Part shown: positions 17,127-26,172 of the stretch, piece by piece
How the letters are laid out: each line of letters starts with the position of its first letter
Position numbering within the stretch: the stretch's first letter is position 1
Assembly: GCA_964634005.1 (NCBI GenBank)
Contig: CAZWKQ010000001.1
Location: 382,975 to 446,974 of the forward strand
Direction of reading: 5' to 3'
DNA: 64,000 bases
DNA from: CAZWKQ01 sp964634005
GTDB taxonomy: Bacteria; Bacteroidota; Bacteroidia; Bacteroidales; JACABE01
Translations under genes and position numbers: made by a program
The notes under the pieces: generated by a model
Told to the model about the DNA's origin: nothing
The model's database searches: none
The model's input: only the letters and a program-made list of their open reading frames with translations

Positions 17127-19067
17127 TTATTCTTCATTTTCAAGCAATTCATAATGAAGCTCTTCCCACAATTGAATTTGTTGATTTAAATTTTGTTTCA
17201 AAATTTCATATTTGCTGAAGAAACTGTTATTTTCAATATTTTTTTGAAACTCTTCAGGATTAGCCATAATGCTATCCATCATACTAATTTCATTTTCTAA
17301 TCTACTTATTTCATCTTCACATTTTTGGATTTTATTTTTAATTTTTCTGATTTCTTTTTCGTTAATCTTCCTTTTTTCCCAATTTATTTTGTTTTCCGAT
17401 ATTTTTTCCGATTTGTCTTCGTAATTAAGTTTTTCAGTTGTTTCGAGCTGTTTTAAATTTTCTAAATTTTTGTATTCTAAAAAATCGTAAATATCACCAA
17501 TATAAGTTTTTATGGTTTTATTTTTAAATTCAAATACTTTTTCGGTCAATCCTTGAAGAAAGTCCCTATCATGAGAAACGATAATTAAAGTACCTTTAAA
17601 TTGCAGTAAAGCATTTTTTAAAATATCTTTCGACTGCATATCAAGGTGGTTGGTAGGTTCGTCAAGTACAAGCAAATTTACCGGAGTAAGTAAAAGTTTT
17701 GCAAGCGCCAACCGCGATTTTTCACCACCTGAAAGAACTTTAACCTTTTTATCAACATCTTCACCGCCAAAAAGGAAGCCACCTAATATCGAACGTATTT
17801 TTGGGCGAATTTCACCTACGGCAATATCATCAATAGTTTGAAATACCGTTTTTTCTGGGTCAAGCATAGCAGCCTGATTTTGTGCATAATAACCAATTTT
17901 AACCTGATGTCCCAAATTTAATAAACCTTCGTATTCGAGTTCGCCTACAATTATTTTCGACAAAGTGGTTTTTCCTTCTCCGTTTTTTCCCACAAATGCA
18001 ATCCTTTCGCCTCTGTTTACTACAAAAGAAATATCATTTAAAACCAAGTTATTATCGTATTTTTTAGTAATATTTTTCACTTCCAAAACCACTTTTCCCG
18101 AATGTAGTGCATCAGGAAATTTGAAAAAAATTGAGGACTTATCTATTTCATCAATTTCTACAAAGTCCATTTTATCAAGTAGTTTTATCCTCGATTGAAC
18201 TTGTCTTGCCTTTGAGGCTTTATATCTGAATTTTTCGATAAAACGCTCTATAGATTGTATTTCTTTCTGTTGATTATTAAATGCGGCGATTTGCTGCTGC
18301 TGCCGCTCTTGCCTTTGAATAACATATTCAGAATACGAAACTTTGTAATCGAAAATTTTTCCGAGGGAAATCTCTATTGTTCTGTTTGTTACATTATCAA
18401 GGAAAGCTCTATCATGAGAAACCAAAACAACTGCTCCTTGATAATTTATTAAAAAATTTTCGAGCCATTGTATTGACTCAATATCAAGGTGATTTGTAGG
18501 TTCGTCGAGGAGTAAAGTATCGGGACGTTTTAGTAAAATTTTTGCCAGCTCTACCCTCATTTGCCAACCTCCACTGAAAAATTTTAAAGGAGTAATAAAA
18601 TCTTCCTTTTCAAAGCCTAACCCGAGCAATACTTTTTCAGTTTCGGCATTCATTGTATTACCGCCTATAACATTATATCTTTCGGTACTTTCAGTTAGTT
18701 GATTTAGTAATTTTAAATAATCATCCGATTCATAATCAGTTCTATGTGTAATTTCATCAGTAATTTTAAGGATTTTGGATTTCAGTAATAAGGCTTCTTC
18801 AAATGCCAGTAATGCTTCATCGAAAACAGTTTTATCACTGTCTGTTACCATCTCCTGAGGCAAGTAACCGATTGTTTGACCTGTCGTTTTGATAATTTCG
18901 CCCTGTTCGGGGTCAATTTCACCATATAGTATTTTTAGTAAAGTTGATTTTCCTGCTCCATTTTTACCTACTAAACCTATTCTGTCTCTGTCATTTATTA
19001 TAAACGACACATTGTTGAATAAATATTCGCCTGTAAAATGTATAGATAGCTTATTAACAGATATCAT
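17127..19067 (-). CDS. ABC-F family ATP-binding protein
   Basis: A 646-residue soluble protein with two ABC ATPase domains and no membrane segment, so an ABC-F factor rather than a transporter. Domain 1: Walker A GLVGKNGAGKSTLL (about residue 34), signature FFSGGWQMRVELAKILL, Walker B LLLDEPTNHLD. A charged linker (about 235-300, RQQQQIAAFNNQQKEIQ) is the ABC-F tRNA-contacting arm region. Domain 2: GKNGEGKTTL, LSGGEKSRLALAKLLL, LVLDEPTNHLD. The C-terminal coiled coil (about 545-640) matches the Uup/YdiF type. These proteins bind the ribosomal E site and rescue stalled translation or confer antibiotic resistance. Monocistronic. Confidence 0.93.
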   Translation of the reverse strand: MISVNKLSIHFTGEYLFNNVSFIINDRDRIGLVGKNGAGKSTLLKILYGEIDPEQGEIIKTTGQTIGYLPQEMVTDSDKTVFDEALLAFEEALLLKSKILKITDEITHRTDYESDDYLKLLNQLTESTERYNVIGGNTMNAETEKVLLGLGFEKEDFITPLKFFSGGWQMRVELAKILLKRPDTLLLDEPTNHLDIESIQWLENFLINYQGAVVLVSHDRAFLDNVTNRTIEISLGKIFDYKVSYSEYVIQRQERQQQQIAAFNNQQKEIQSIERFIEKFRYKASKARQVQSRIKLLDKMDFVEIDEIDKSSIFFKFPDALHSGKVVLEVKNITKKYDNNLVLNDISFVVNRGERIAFVGKNGEGKTTLSKIIVGELEYEGLLNLGHQVKIGYYAQNQAAMLDPEKTVFQTIDDIAVGEIRPKIRSILGGFLFGGEDVDKKVKVLSGGEKSRLALAKLLLTPVNLLVLDEPTNHLDMQSKDILKNALLQFKGTLIIVSHDRDFLQGLTEKVFEFKNKTIKTYIGDIYDFLEYKNLENLKQLETTEKLNYEDKSEKISENKINWEKRKINEKEIRKIKNKIQKCEDEISRLENEISMMDSIMANPEEFQKNIENNSFFSKYEILKQNLNQQIQLWEELHYELLENEE

Positions 19068-19080
19068 TATAATTTTTTTG

Positions 19081-19088
19081 CAAAAGTA
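19081..19088 (-). promoter_or_regulatory. -7 promoter element (TACTTTTG) for the ABC-F gene
   Basis: Perfect TAnnTTTG on the minus strand. Its 3' end lies 13 nt before the ATG at 19067, giving a predicted leader of only about 7 nt. Confidence 0.45.
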
Positions 19089-19208
19089 GTAAAAATCAGA
19101 ATTCTCTGTTATTCTACATCTATTCTGAAATTTTTTGAATCAATACGGTTTATTGTTGAAAAGTGAAAAATAATATCAAGATTTGACTTATAGTTTTATT
19201 ATATTTAA

Positions 19209-19748
19209 TCAAGGATTTAATATTTTTTCATAAACCGGACTATTGCTTTTAGTGTCAAAACCGTAAAGTTCGATATATTCAACAGAAGTGTATAATTTGG
19301 GTTTTGCATATACAAAAATCTTTTTCAGATATGCATCCTTTCCGTTTATATTAATTAAAGCGTAAGTTTTATTATGAATATCCTGAAAAAGTAAAATATT
19401 TCTTTTGTTGTATGCCACAAGTTGAATAATTATTGATTTTTCTTTCTTTTCAATTACTTTGTATCCATAAGCTAATTTTCTTTCAATTCCGTTCAGTTCG
19501 CATCGATTGCCATCAGTAGCATAGTGAATGTAATAAACATCCAAAGGGTTATCGTAGTTAATCTTTCCGCTTATAATATTTGCATCATAATAAATTGCAT
19601 TAGCATTTTTATTTCGCTCGATAATAAAAAGTGTCTGATTTGACGGAGAAGATTTAAATTTACTATCTTTAAAACTATAACCGTCAATTAATTTGTATTG
19701 ATTAATGGGATATAAGGAAAAAACAATTGACAGCAGTAATGATAACAT
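19209..19748 (-). CDS. DUF4833-type protein, copy 1
   Basis: A 179-residue protein with an N-terminal signal-like hydrophobic segment (MLSLLLSIVFSLYPI), then the DUF4833 core: LFIIERNKNANAIYYDA, DVYYIHYATDGNRCELN and ERKLAYGYKV, ending with KIFVYAKPKLYTSVEYIELYG. Function is unknown; the protein is probably exported. It starts 7 bp after the stop of the NeuB-like gene and may be the last gene of the sugar operon. A close paralogue lies at 36703-37239 in a different setting, sharing the motifs in the same order. Confidence 0.78.
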   Translation of the reverse strand: MLSLLLSIVFSLYPINQYKLIDGYSFKDSKFKSSPSNQTLFIIERNKNANAIYYDANIISGKINYDNPLDVYYIHYATDGNRCELNGIERKLAYGYKVIEKKEKSIIIQLVAYNKRNILLFQDIHNKTYALININGKDAYLKKIFVYAKPKLYTSVEYIELYGFDTKSNSPVYEKILNP

Positions 19749-19755
19749 ATTATTT

Positions 19756-20640
19756 TTAAGGTATTTGAGTAAATTTTCTAAGTTTTTTTATCGAATTCAT
19801 TTCGCTTTCATAAACGGTTTTAATACCATTTCCTAGTGCTTTTTCGATATCCCTTATATCTTTAACCATTCTGAACATACCGCCTATTTCGACAGAAGCA
19901 GCCTGGTCGGAGCCCCATAATGCACGGTCGAGGGTAATATGTCGTTCTATAAAACTGGCGCCCATAGCTACAGCAGCGAGAGTTGGAGCTAATCCGGTTT
20001 CGTGTCCTGAATATCCTATAGGCACACTCGGATATTTATTTAAAAAAGAATTTATCACTCTTAAATTCAACTCTTCTAATTTACAGGGATATGTAGAAGT
20101 ACTTTGAGCTATAAGCAAATTTTCGGTACCAATTTCATTTATTGCGTAATCTATTTGTTCTTCGGTTGACATACCTGTCGAAATCATCAAAGGGATACCA
20201 GTTTTTCTGGCCTCTTTAAGTAACTCAATATCAGTTAAACTTGCCGATGCAAATTTTAACAATACCGGTTCAAATTTCAGTAAAAACTGCAGGGCTTCAT
20301 TATCCCATGGAGAAGCAAACCACTGTATGTTTTTTTCTTTGCAATATTTATCTATTTCGGCATATTCTTTTTCTCCGAATTCTACTTTGTGCCTGTAATC
20401 GATATATTTCATTCTTCCCCAAGGGGTATCGCGTTCAATATCCCATTGGTCTCTGGGAGTACATATTTCGGGTGTTCGTTTTTGAAATTTCACGGCATCA
20501 CAGCCTGCAAAAACGGCACCATCAATCAGTTTTTTGGCAATTTCCAGCGAACCATTATGATTTATGCCTATTTCTGCTATTATATATACCGGATGACCAT
20601 CGCCTATAAATTTATTTCCTACTTTTACTTCTCTATTCAT
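19756..20640 (-). CDS. NeuB-type sialic acid synthase family protein without SAF domain
   Basis: A 294-residue TIM-barrel enzyme of the N-acetylneuraminate/legionaminate/pseudaminate synthase family, which condenses phosphoenolpyruvate with an amino sugar to make a nine-carbon 2-keto acid. Visible motifs are YIIAEIGINHNGS (barrel start), AVKFQKRTPE, DTPWGRMKYIDYRHKVEFG, KFASASLTD, MISTGMST, IGYSGHETG and IERHITLDR with GSDQAASVE near the end. The usual C-terminal SAF (antifreeze-like) domain of about 50 residues is missing; the protein ends IKKLRKFTQIP just where the linker to SAF would begin. SAF-less forms are known, for example in spore-coat-type loci. Last enzyme of the seven-gene operon. 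An alternative start is at 20649. Confidence 0.87.
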   Translation of the reverse strand: MNREVKVGNKFIGDGHPVYIIAEIGINHNGSLEIAKKLIDGAVFAGCDAVKFQKRTPEICTPRDQWDIERDTPWGRMKYIDYRHKVEFGEKEYAEIDKYCKEKNIQWFASPWDNEALQFLLKFEPVLLKFASASLTDIELLKEARKTGIPLMISTGMSTEEQIDYAINEIGTENLLIAQSTSTYPCKLEELNLRVINSFLNKYPSVPIGYSGHETGLAPTLAAVAMGASFIERHITLDRALWGSDQAASVEIGGMFRMVKDIRDIEKALGNGIKTVYESEMNSIKKLRKFTQIP

Positions 20641-20641
20641 A

Positions 20642-21151
20642 TTAATCATTTTTTAATTTTGCCTCTATTATTAATTCTGCAAACTCTCTATATGCCCCAT
20701 AGCCGCCATTATTGGATGTTATGTAATCGGAAATTTTTTTTACTTCGCCGAAAGCGTCGTTTGGACATGCAGAAATGCCTACAATTTTCATAACTTCAAT
20801 ATCATTTACATCATCGCCTATATAAGCTATTTCCGATAATTCGATTTTTCTCTTTTTACAAATTTCCTCAACACATTTTACTTTATTTTTTATATCGGTA
20901 TGTAATTCTTTAATTTTCAATTTTCTTGCTCTTTTTGAAACTAAAACTGAGGGTTCTCCGGTTACGATGCCCGTTTCAACATTTACAATCTTTTTAAGTC
21001 GCTCTGTTCCCATACCGTCTCTTAATGAAAATTTTTTCATTTCTTCACCATTATTTGTGTAGTAAACACAACCATCTGTAAGTACACCATCACAATCGGT
21101 GAGTAATAATTTAACTTTTGCGGCTTTTTTTAATAATTCTTCTTTATTCAT
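20642..21151 (-). CDS. KdsC-type HAD phosphatase
   Basis: A 169-residue HAD hydrolase of the KdsC/YrbI type, without a cap domain. Motif I LLLTDCDGVLTDG (catalytic Asp and second Asp) near residue 14, FSLRDGMGTERL near 43, GIVTGEPS (motif II Thr) near 64, and IGDDVNDIEVM (motif IV) near 115. KdsC removes the phosphate from Kdo-8-P; relatives do the same for sialic acid 9-phosphate and similar acids. In this operon the likely substrate is the phosphorylated product of the neighbouring NeuB-type enzyme. The start at 21151 is preferred over 21181, which would extend into the SDR gene. Confidence 0.87.
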   Translation of the reverse strand: MNKEELLKKAAKVKLLLTDCDGVLTDGCVYYTNNGEEMKKFSLRDGMGTERLKKIVNVETGIVTGEPSVLVSKRARKLKIKELHTDIKNKVKCVEEICKKRKIELSEIAYIGDDVNDIEVMKIVGISACPNDAFGEVKKISDYITSNNGGYGAYREFAELIIEAKLKND

Positions 21152-21165
21152 ATATAAGATATTAA

Positions 21166-21951
21166 TTACCAGCAAGTCCAACCACCATCAACTATCAGAT
21201 TTGCACCTGTCATATAAGATGAAGCATCTGATGCAAGAAAAACAACAGCACCTTTGTAGTCGTCAATACTTGCCATTCTTTTTAATGGAGTTTTTTCAGA
21301 ATACTTTTCTATAAAAAATTCATCCTGATTATTTTCTACACCACCCGGAGTAAGTGCATTTACTCTAATCCCTTTATTTCCCCAGTAAGCTGCAAGATAT
21401 TTTGTAAGCATTAAAACGCCTCCTTTTGAAGCCGAATAAGCAGGCGGCTTATAAAATACCTGTTCTCCTTCTTTGTTTTTGTAAAGACTTTGGTCTGGTG
21501 CCGTAATACCGTATGTAGAAATAATGTTGATTATACTGCCTCCGTTATGATTCAACATCTCTTTTCCGATTATCTTAGAGCATATAAATGTCCCTGTAAG
21601 ATTGACTTTTATAGATTTTTCCCAAAGCTCAAGCGGATAATTCTCGAATTTCGATTGTTCTAAAGCAGCTTTTGGGTTTTCAAACATGTCATTTATAGAG
21701 GCATTATTAACCAATATGTTAATTTTGCGATATTTATCAATAACTTTTTGTTTTAAATTTTCAACTTCTTCTTCCTTTGTTATATCAGCCTTTATAAAGT
21801 GGTAATTTTTTATAATATATTCGTTTTCAATAATATCAGTAGCTATTACCTCAGCACCTGCTTCATGTAATGCATCGCAAAAAGCTTTACCTATCAATCC
21901 GCAAGCACCTGTAACAATAGCAACTTTGTTTTTCAGAGAAAATCTATCCAT
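21166..21951 (-). CDS. SDR family NAD(P)-dependent oxidoreductase
   Basis: A 261-residue classical short-chain dehydrogenase. The cofactor motif is VTGACGLIGKAF near residue 14, NNAS near 88, catalytic Ser in IINIISTYG, and YSASKGG near 172 (Tyr and Lys); the C-terminus GANLIVDGGWTCW is typical. Substrate unknown, but the position between the aminotransferase (8-nt overlap) and the HAD phosphatase (14 bp) suggests that it reduces or oxidises the sugar intermediate of this pathway. The N-terminal ATD II motif after the first beta strand (EVIATDI) ends in Asp, suggesting NAD(H) rather than NADP(H). Confidence 0.9.
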   Translation of the reverse strand: MDRFSLKNKVAIVTGACGLIGKAFCDALHEAGAEVIATDIIENEYIIKNYHFIKADITKEEEVENLKQKVIDKYRKINILVNNASINDMFENPKAALEQSKFENYPLELWEKSIKVNLTGTFICSKIIGKEMLNHNGGSIINIISTYGITAPDQSLYKNKEGEQVFYKPPAYSASKGGVLMLTKYLAAYWGNKGIRVNALTPGGVENNQDEFFIEKYSEKTPLKRMASIDDYKGAVVFLASDASSYMTGANLIVDGGWTCW

Positions 21952-23284
21952 TTTTTACAACAGGTTTGGTGTTAAAATCAGAAACTTTTCTAATTAAAGG
22001 TTGTATTGGAATACCTTTTACCGATTCTTTTAAATTGTTTGATAATACTTTTTCTTTCAGCATTTTAAGTACCTCCTCAAAGGCAGTTATGGTATAAAAA
22101 ATATCAAGGTTTGAGTGAGAAAAACTCATATTAAAAAAACCTGACCAAAGGATTCCTTTTTTTATAAGTTCCTGTTGTACAAAAGATTTCTGAATTAAAG
22201 GATCGCCTCCTTTTTCATCAAATGCCATCATAAAGCGAAAAGGATAACCTTTTAATGAAAGAAAATCAATATCAATATCTTTTATAATTTTTTCAATTCC
22301 TTCTTTAAGCTTACTACCTTGATTATGTATTTGTTCAATAACATTATTTTCGATCATTTCTTCTATCGTAGCTTTAGCCGCAGCTAAGGATAGGGCTTCA
22401 CCACCAAAAGTATTGAAGAAGAAAACATCTTCTTCGAGCAAATTCATAATTTCGCGTTTCCCGGTCAGAACTGCTATAGGCATTCCATTTGCAATAGCTT
22501 TGGAATAAGTTGCCAAATCGGGAGTTATTCCAAAATATTCCTGTGCTCCACCAAGAGACATTCTGAAACCTGTCCACATTTCGTCAAATATCAGAAGAAT
22601 ATTATTCTCCTTACATATCTCATGTAACTTATGCAAAAAGTTGTCTTTTGGTTCCTCAAAAACTACCGGTTCGAGTATGATTGCAGCTGTATTTTCATCT
22701 ATCGAATTTTTAACAGATTCTATATCGTTGTAATTAAAAGTATATGTTAAGTTTTTGACTTCTTCGGGAATACCGGCATTCCTTGCAATAGTACTAACAT
22801 ACCAGTCGTGCCAACCGTGATAGCCACAGCATAATATTTTGTTTTTCCCGGTATATGCTCTTGCAAGACGAATTGCTGCACTTGTAACATCGGCTCCTGA
22901 CTTACTATACCTTACACATTCGGCATTAGGAATAATTTTTCTGATTAGCATTGCCACTTCAACTTCTAAAGGATGCATAAGCGAAAAAGTTATTCCGTCC
23001 TTTAATTGATTTAAAATGGCATTATCTGTCCTCGGATAAGCATACCCCAATGAAATTGGGCCTATAGCCATATTGTAATCCAGATATTCATTGCCATCAA
23101 CATCAATTACGTGCGAACCTCTGCCACTTTTTAAGTATTTTGGGGCTATTCCATTCACATATTGTGAAGGGCTTTTTGCCATAGTTTGCGAAAGGGCAGG
23201 AATTAAGTCAAGAGCAATATCGTACCACTTATTCGATTGCTTAATAATGGGAAACTCACCGTTAAATTCAATTCTATTAGCCAT
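21944..23284 (-). CDS. Class III PLP aminotransferase, GSA-aminomutase-like
   Basis: A 446-residue fold-type I PLP enzyme related to glutamate-1-semialdehyde 2,1-aminomutase. Features: SRGSHVIDVDGNEYLDYNMA near residue 55, SGADVTSAAIRLARAYTGK, CGYHGWHDW, IILEPV, LIFDEMWTGFR (cofactor Asp) and YSKAIANGMPIAVLTGK with the PLP-binding Lys. The N-terminal 40 residues and the tail (VSDFNTKPVVKNG) are not part of the core. It is not hemL by context: it sits between transketolase and SDR in a sugar operon, so it most likely aminates a keto or aldehyde sugar. Overlaps the SDR gene by 8 nt. Confidence 0.88.
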   Translation of the reverse strand: MANRIEFNGEFPIIKQSNKWYDIALDLIPALSQTMAKSPSQYVNGIAPKYLKSGRGSHVIDVDGNEYLDYNMAIGPISLGYAYPRTDNAILNQLKDGITFSLMHPLEVEVAMLIRKIIPNAECVRYSKSGADVTSAAIRLARAYTGKNKILCCGYHGWHDWYVSTIARNAGIPEEVKNLTYTFNYNDIESVKNSIDENTAAIILEPVVFEEPKDNFLHKLHEICKENNILLIFDEMWTGFRMSLGGAQEYFGITPDLATYSKAIANGMPIAVLTGKREIMNLLEEDVFFFNTFGGEALSLAAAKATIEEMIENNVIEQIHNQGSKLKEGIEKIIKDIDIDFLSLKGYPFRFMMAFDEKGGDPLIQKSFVQQELIKKGILWSGFFNMSFSHSNLDIFYTITAFEEVLKMLKEKVLSNNLKESVKGIPIQPLIRKVSDFNTKPVVKNG

Positions 23285-23295
23285 ATCGGAAAATT

Positions 23296-25266
23296 TTAAT
23301 TATTTCTTATTCTTTTAGCAAGAGTAGCTCCGTCTAATCCGTGATAACTCAATACTTCCGGAGGTGTACCACAAGCAGGATAATTTTCGATACCAAATTT
23401 TTCAAAATGCTTTCCTTGTATTAAATTTAATTTTACCATTTTCGATAAAATAAAATCGCCAAGTCCACCGACAGTCGAGTGGTCATCAAGAACATAAATT
23501 TTATTGATATCAGCTATTTGTCCTTCAAACCAATTTTCGTCCATTCTATTTAAACTCGACATATTTATCACTTTAAGTCCAAGACCCTCATTTCTTAATA
23601 TTTCACTTGCTTTTAGAGCTTCATTGAGCATTACAGGGCCATAAGCAAATATAACAGCATCTCTGCCCTCAGTAAGTTCTACTCCGCAACCTGCCGTGAA
23701 AACATAACCCTGAGGTAATTCTATTCTTTGAGGCGAAGGGCTTATATTCATTCTTATTACACAATTTGATTTTGCAAAATTTACACAATACGAAAGTATT
23801 TGCTCAACTTCAAGAGAATTGCATGGCTGGAAAATCTCAATATTAGGGATGGCTCCTATAAGAGAAATATCTCTAACACTTTGGTGTGATTTTCCGGGAC
23901 CTGCCGGAATAAGACCTCCATAGTGGAAGGCATAAATAATTTTGGTTAATTCAGTAGCATTATTATAAATCTGCTCATTGGCTCTTGATGCCAAAAAAGC
24001 AGCAAAAGAGTTCACTACAGGCAGCAACCCCATTCTTGCCAAACCACCGGCCATAGAAACCATATCTTGTTCGGCTATTCCATTTTCAATAAACTGTTCA
24101 GGTAAATTATATTCAAAATTCCTTAGTCTGCAATCGGATGCTAAATCGGCGTCTAATACAATCAGTTCGGGATGAAATTTACCTTCGTTTAATAATGCTT
24201 TACCAAAAGCTTCTACAACATATTCGGAAGTCGCTTTCGAAACATGCAACTGTGTTGAGGCTTGACTTATAGGCTCACCCAATTCATTCAAATGTATTTC
24301 TTTTGGCAAACTACTAATAATTGTTTCAAAATCAGTAAATTTAACCGGTTCGATATTCAATAAACCGAGTTGTTTCTGAATTTTATCTTCAATTTCTTCT
24401 ATTGCTTTATTGAAAGAATTATCATCGGGAGCACCGGCATGCCACGGATATAGGCCATTGATTAAACTCATTGCATTTGGATGCTCCATAAAAGAAACTC
24501 CCTTGCCTTTTATAGTATTGGCAATTATAAAAAAGTTTTCCTTACATTTTTGTTTCCTTATTGTAAATGCCCCATCAATATCGCTAAAACTATTTCCATC
24601 TATACTAATTACATTCCACCCGAAAGATTCAATTTTTTCTTTTAAATTTCCTAAAGAAACAATATCATCAATATATTTGTCCGACTGTACTTTATTATGG
24701 TCCATAATTACCGTAAAACCGGTAATTCCCTGATGAAAAGCACTTTGTAGAGCCTCATAGTTCTGACCTTCCTGAAATTCGCCATCACCGGTCAATACAT
24801 ACACATGTCCATTATATTTCATATGACTTTTGGCCCAAGCCATTCCCTTGGCTTTAGATATACCCATTCCCAATGAGCCTGAATTTGCTTCAATACCTTT
24901 AATCCTGACATCAGGATGACCATCTAAGCCGTTCAAACGTCTTAATGACAATAATTGTTTGTCGCTTAATATACCTAAGGCATGTAAAACAGCATATTGC
25001 CCGGGTACATCATGCCCTTTTGAAGAAAAATAAATATCTCTGTTTGGATTACTCAAATCTACTTTTTTGATATTCATTTCGTTAAAATATAACCAAACCA
25101 GTATTTCCATCGAACTCAAACTTGAACCTAAATGACCAGAGCCTGCATTTTTAACGGCTGCCAGAGTATTATATCTGCACATATTGGCAATTACTTCAAG
25201 CCTTTGATATGTATCGGAAATAGAATCGTAAACTCTTTCAAACTCACTTTTACAAATTAGTTGCAT
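23296..25266 (-). CDS. Transketolase-type thiamine-diphosphate enzyme
   Basis: A 656-residue protein with the N-terminal PP and C-terminal Pyr plus transketolase-C domains fused in one chain. Visible are SGHLGSSLSSMEILVWLY near residue 42, the ThDP motif LTGDGEFQEGQNYEALQS near 147 ending with MDHNKVQSD, the catalytic Glu region GIAEQDMVSMAGGLARMGL near 391, and HYGGLIPAGPGKSHQSVRDISLIGAIP. ThDP transketolases move a two-carbon unit between sugars; DXS-like enzymes use pyruvate. Its place in a cell-surface sugar operon, rather than with pentose-phosphate genes, suggests a dedicated role building a ketose precursor. Confidence 0.9.
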   Translation of the reverse strand: MQLICKSEFERVYDSISDTYQRLEVIANMCRYNTLAAVKNAGSGHLGSSLSSMEILVWLYFNEMNIKKVDLSNPNRDIYFSSKGHDVPGQYAVLHALGILSDKQLLSLRRLNGLDGHPDVRIKGIEANSGSLGMGISKAKGMAWAKSHMKYNGHVYVLTGDGEFQEGQNYEALQSAFHQGITGFTVIMDHNKVQSDKYIDDIVSLGNLKEKIESFGWNVISIDGNSFSDIDGAFTIRKQKCKENFFIIANTIKGKGVSFMEHPNAMSLINGLYPWHAGAPDDNSFNKAIEEIEDKIQKQLGLLNIEPVKFTDFETIISSLPKEIHLNELGEPISQASTQLHVSKATSEYVVEAFGKALLNEGKFHPELIVLDADLASDCRLRNFEYNLPEQFIENGIAEQDMVSMAGGLARMGLLPVVNSFAAFLASRANEQIYNNATELTKIIYAFHYGGLIPAGPGKSHQSVRDISLIGAIPNIEIFQPCNSLEVEQILSYCVNFAKSNCVIRMNISPSPQRIELPQGYVFTAGCGVELTEGRDAVIFAYGPVMLNEALKASEILRNEGLGLKVINMSSLNRMDENWFEGQIADINKIYVLDDHSTVGGLGDFILSKMVKLNLIQGKHFEKFGIENYPACGTPPEVLSYHGLDGATLAKRIRNN

Positions 25267-25353
25267 CGTTTTTTTTATTAATAAATTATTGTTATATCCA
25301 CATTTCTAATGATATTATCGTCAAAAACCCGTTTATAAAGCAAATCGTCTTTT

Positions 25354-26145
25354 TCAAAGATTTTTAAATTCTTCTATATGTTTTAAATCTTCCAAATGAT
25401 TTGAATACCAATATTTTCCGTTGTGCATTTCATTAATTTTTTTATAAATCGGATTATTATTCAAAAATTCGATTATGTCGTAAACTCCAAAAAATTGATT
25501 TTCGTTGTAAAGATTATTATAAATGGTACTAATTAACTGATAATCTTCATCGTAATCCAAAGTCCAGCGATAATTAGGGAAAAAATTAAAATTACCCTCA
25601 CAAAAGACGTTTCCAATTCTGTATTTTTCGGGATTTTCCCATATATAAGGTGTTGTATGTTCTCGCTCGAAATCTTTATCTGCATTTTTCCATGCCTCTT
25701 CCAAAACGCTGAACTTAAATATTTCAACGTCATTGCCGTCGGGATATGTTGCAGGGTGCAAATTGCTAAAGTAATCGAATTCAGGATAGTTTTCGATAAA
25801 TGCACCTATAACTCTGTCAATTATTGCAGGGTCAATCAAAGGACAATCCGATGGGATTTTAACCACAGCATCGGCGTTATATTTCAACCCCACCTGATAG
25901 TGCCTATCTAAACAATCTGTAGGATGTCCTCTAAAACAATCAACTCCTATGAGTTCGCAAACTGAAACAATTTCATCATCTTCCTTATCGGTTGTAGTTG
26001 CAATCACAATATTATCTACTAAGTTTGCCTTTTTTACTCTTTCCAACATCTTGATTAATACAATACTGTCTCCTAATGGAAGCAATATTTTACGGCTAAG
26101 GCGGCTCGATGTGGTTCGCGACTGAATTACAGTTACTATTTTCAT
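25354..26145 (-). CDS. SpsF-like nucleotidyltransferase (cytidylyltransferase family)
   Basis: A 263-residue protein of the SpsF/NeuA nucleotidyltransferase fold. The nucleotide-binding start is VTVIQSRTTSSRLSRKILLPLG, where most relatives have IIQARxxSxRLPGK; IVIATTTDKEDDEIV and VVKIPSDCPLIDPAIID follow, the last being the sugar/metal site. C-terminal to about residue 180 lie aromatic-rich segments (NFFPNYRWTLDYDEDYQLI). Family members activate keto sugars such as sialic or legionaminic acids as CMP derivatives. In this operon it would activate the NeuB-type product. It lies 88 bp before the transketolase gene, the largest gap in the operon. Confidence 0.85.
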   Translation of the reverse strand: MKIVTVIQSRTTSSRLSRKILLPLGDSIVLIKMLERVKKANLVDNIVIATTTDKEDDEIVSVCELIGVDCFRGHPTDCLDRHYQVGLKYNADAVVKIPSDCPLIDPAIIDRVIGAFIENYPEFDYFSNLHPATYPDGNDVEIFKFSVLEEAWKNADKDFEREHTTPYIWENPEKYRIGNVFCEGNFNFFPNYRWTLDYDEDYQLISTIYNNLYNENQFFGVYDIIEFLNNNPIYKKINEMHNGKYWYSNHLEDLKHIEEFKNL

Positions 26146-26172
26146 ATAATTTCTTGAAATATACTTTAATTA

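Noticed and set aside
21944..23284. Reading the class III aminotransferase as hemL
   Set aside because: The fold is related, but the gene lies in a sugar operon and no haem-pathway gene is near.
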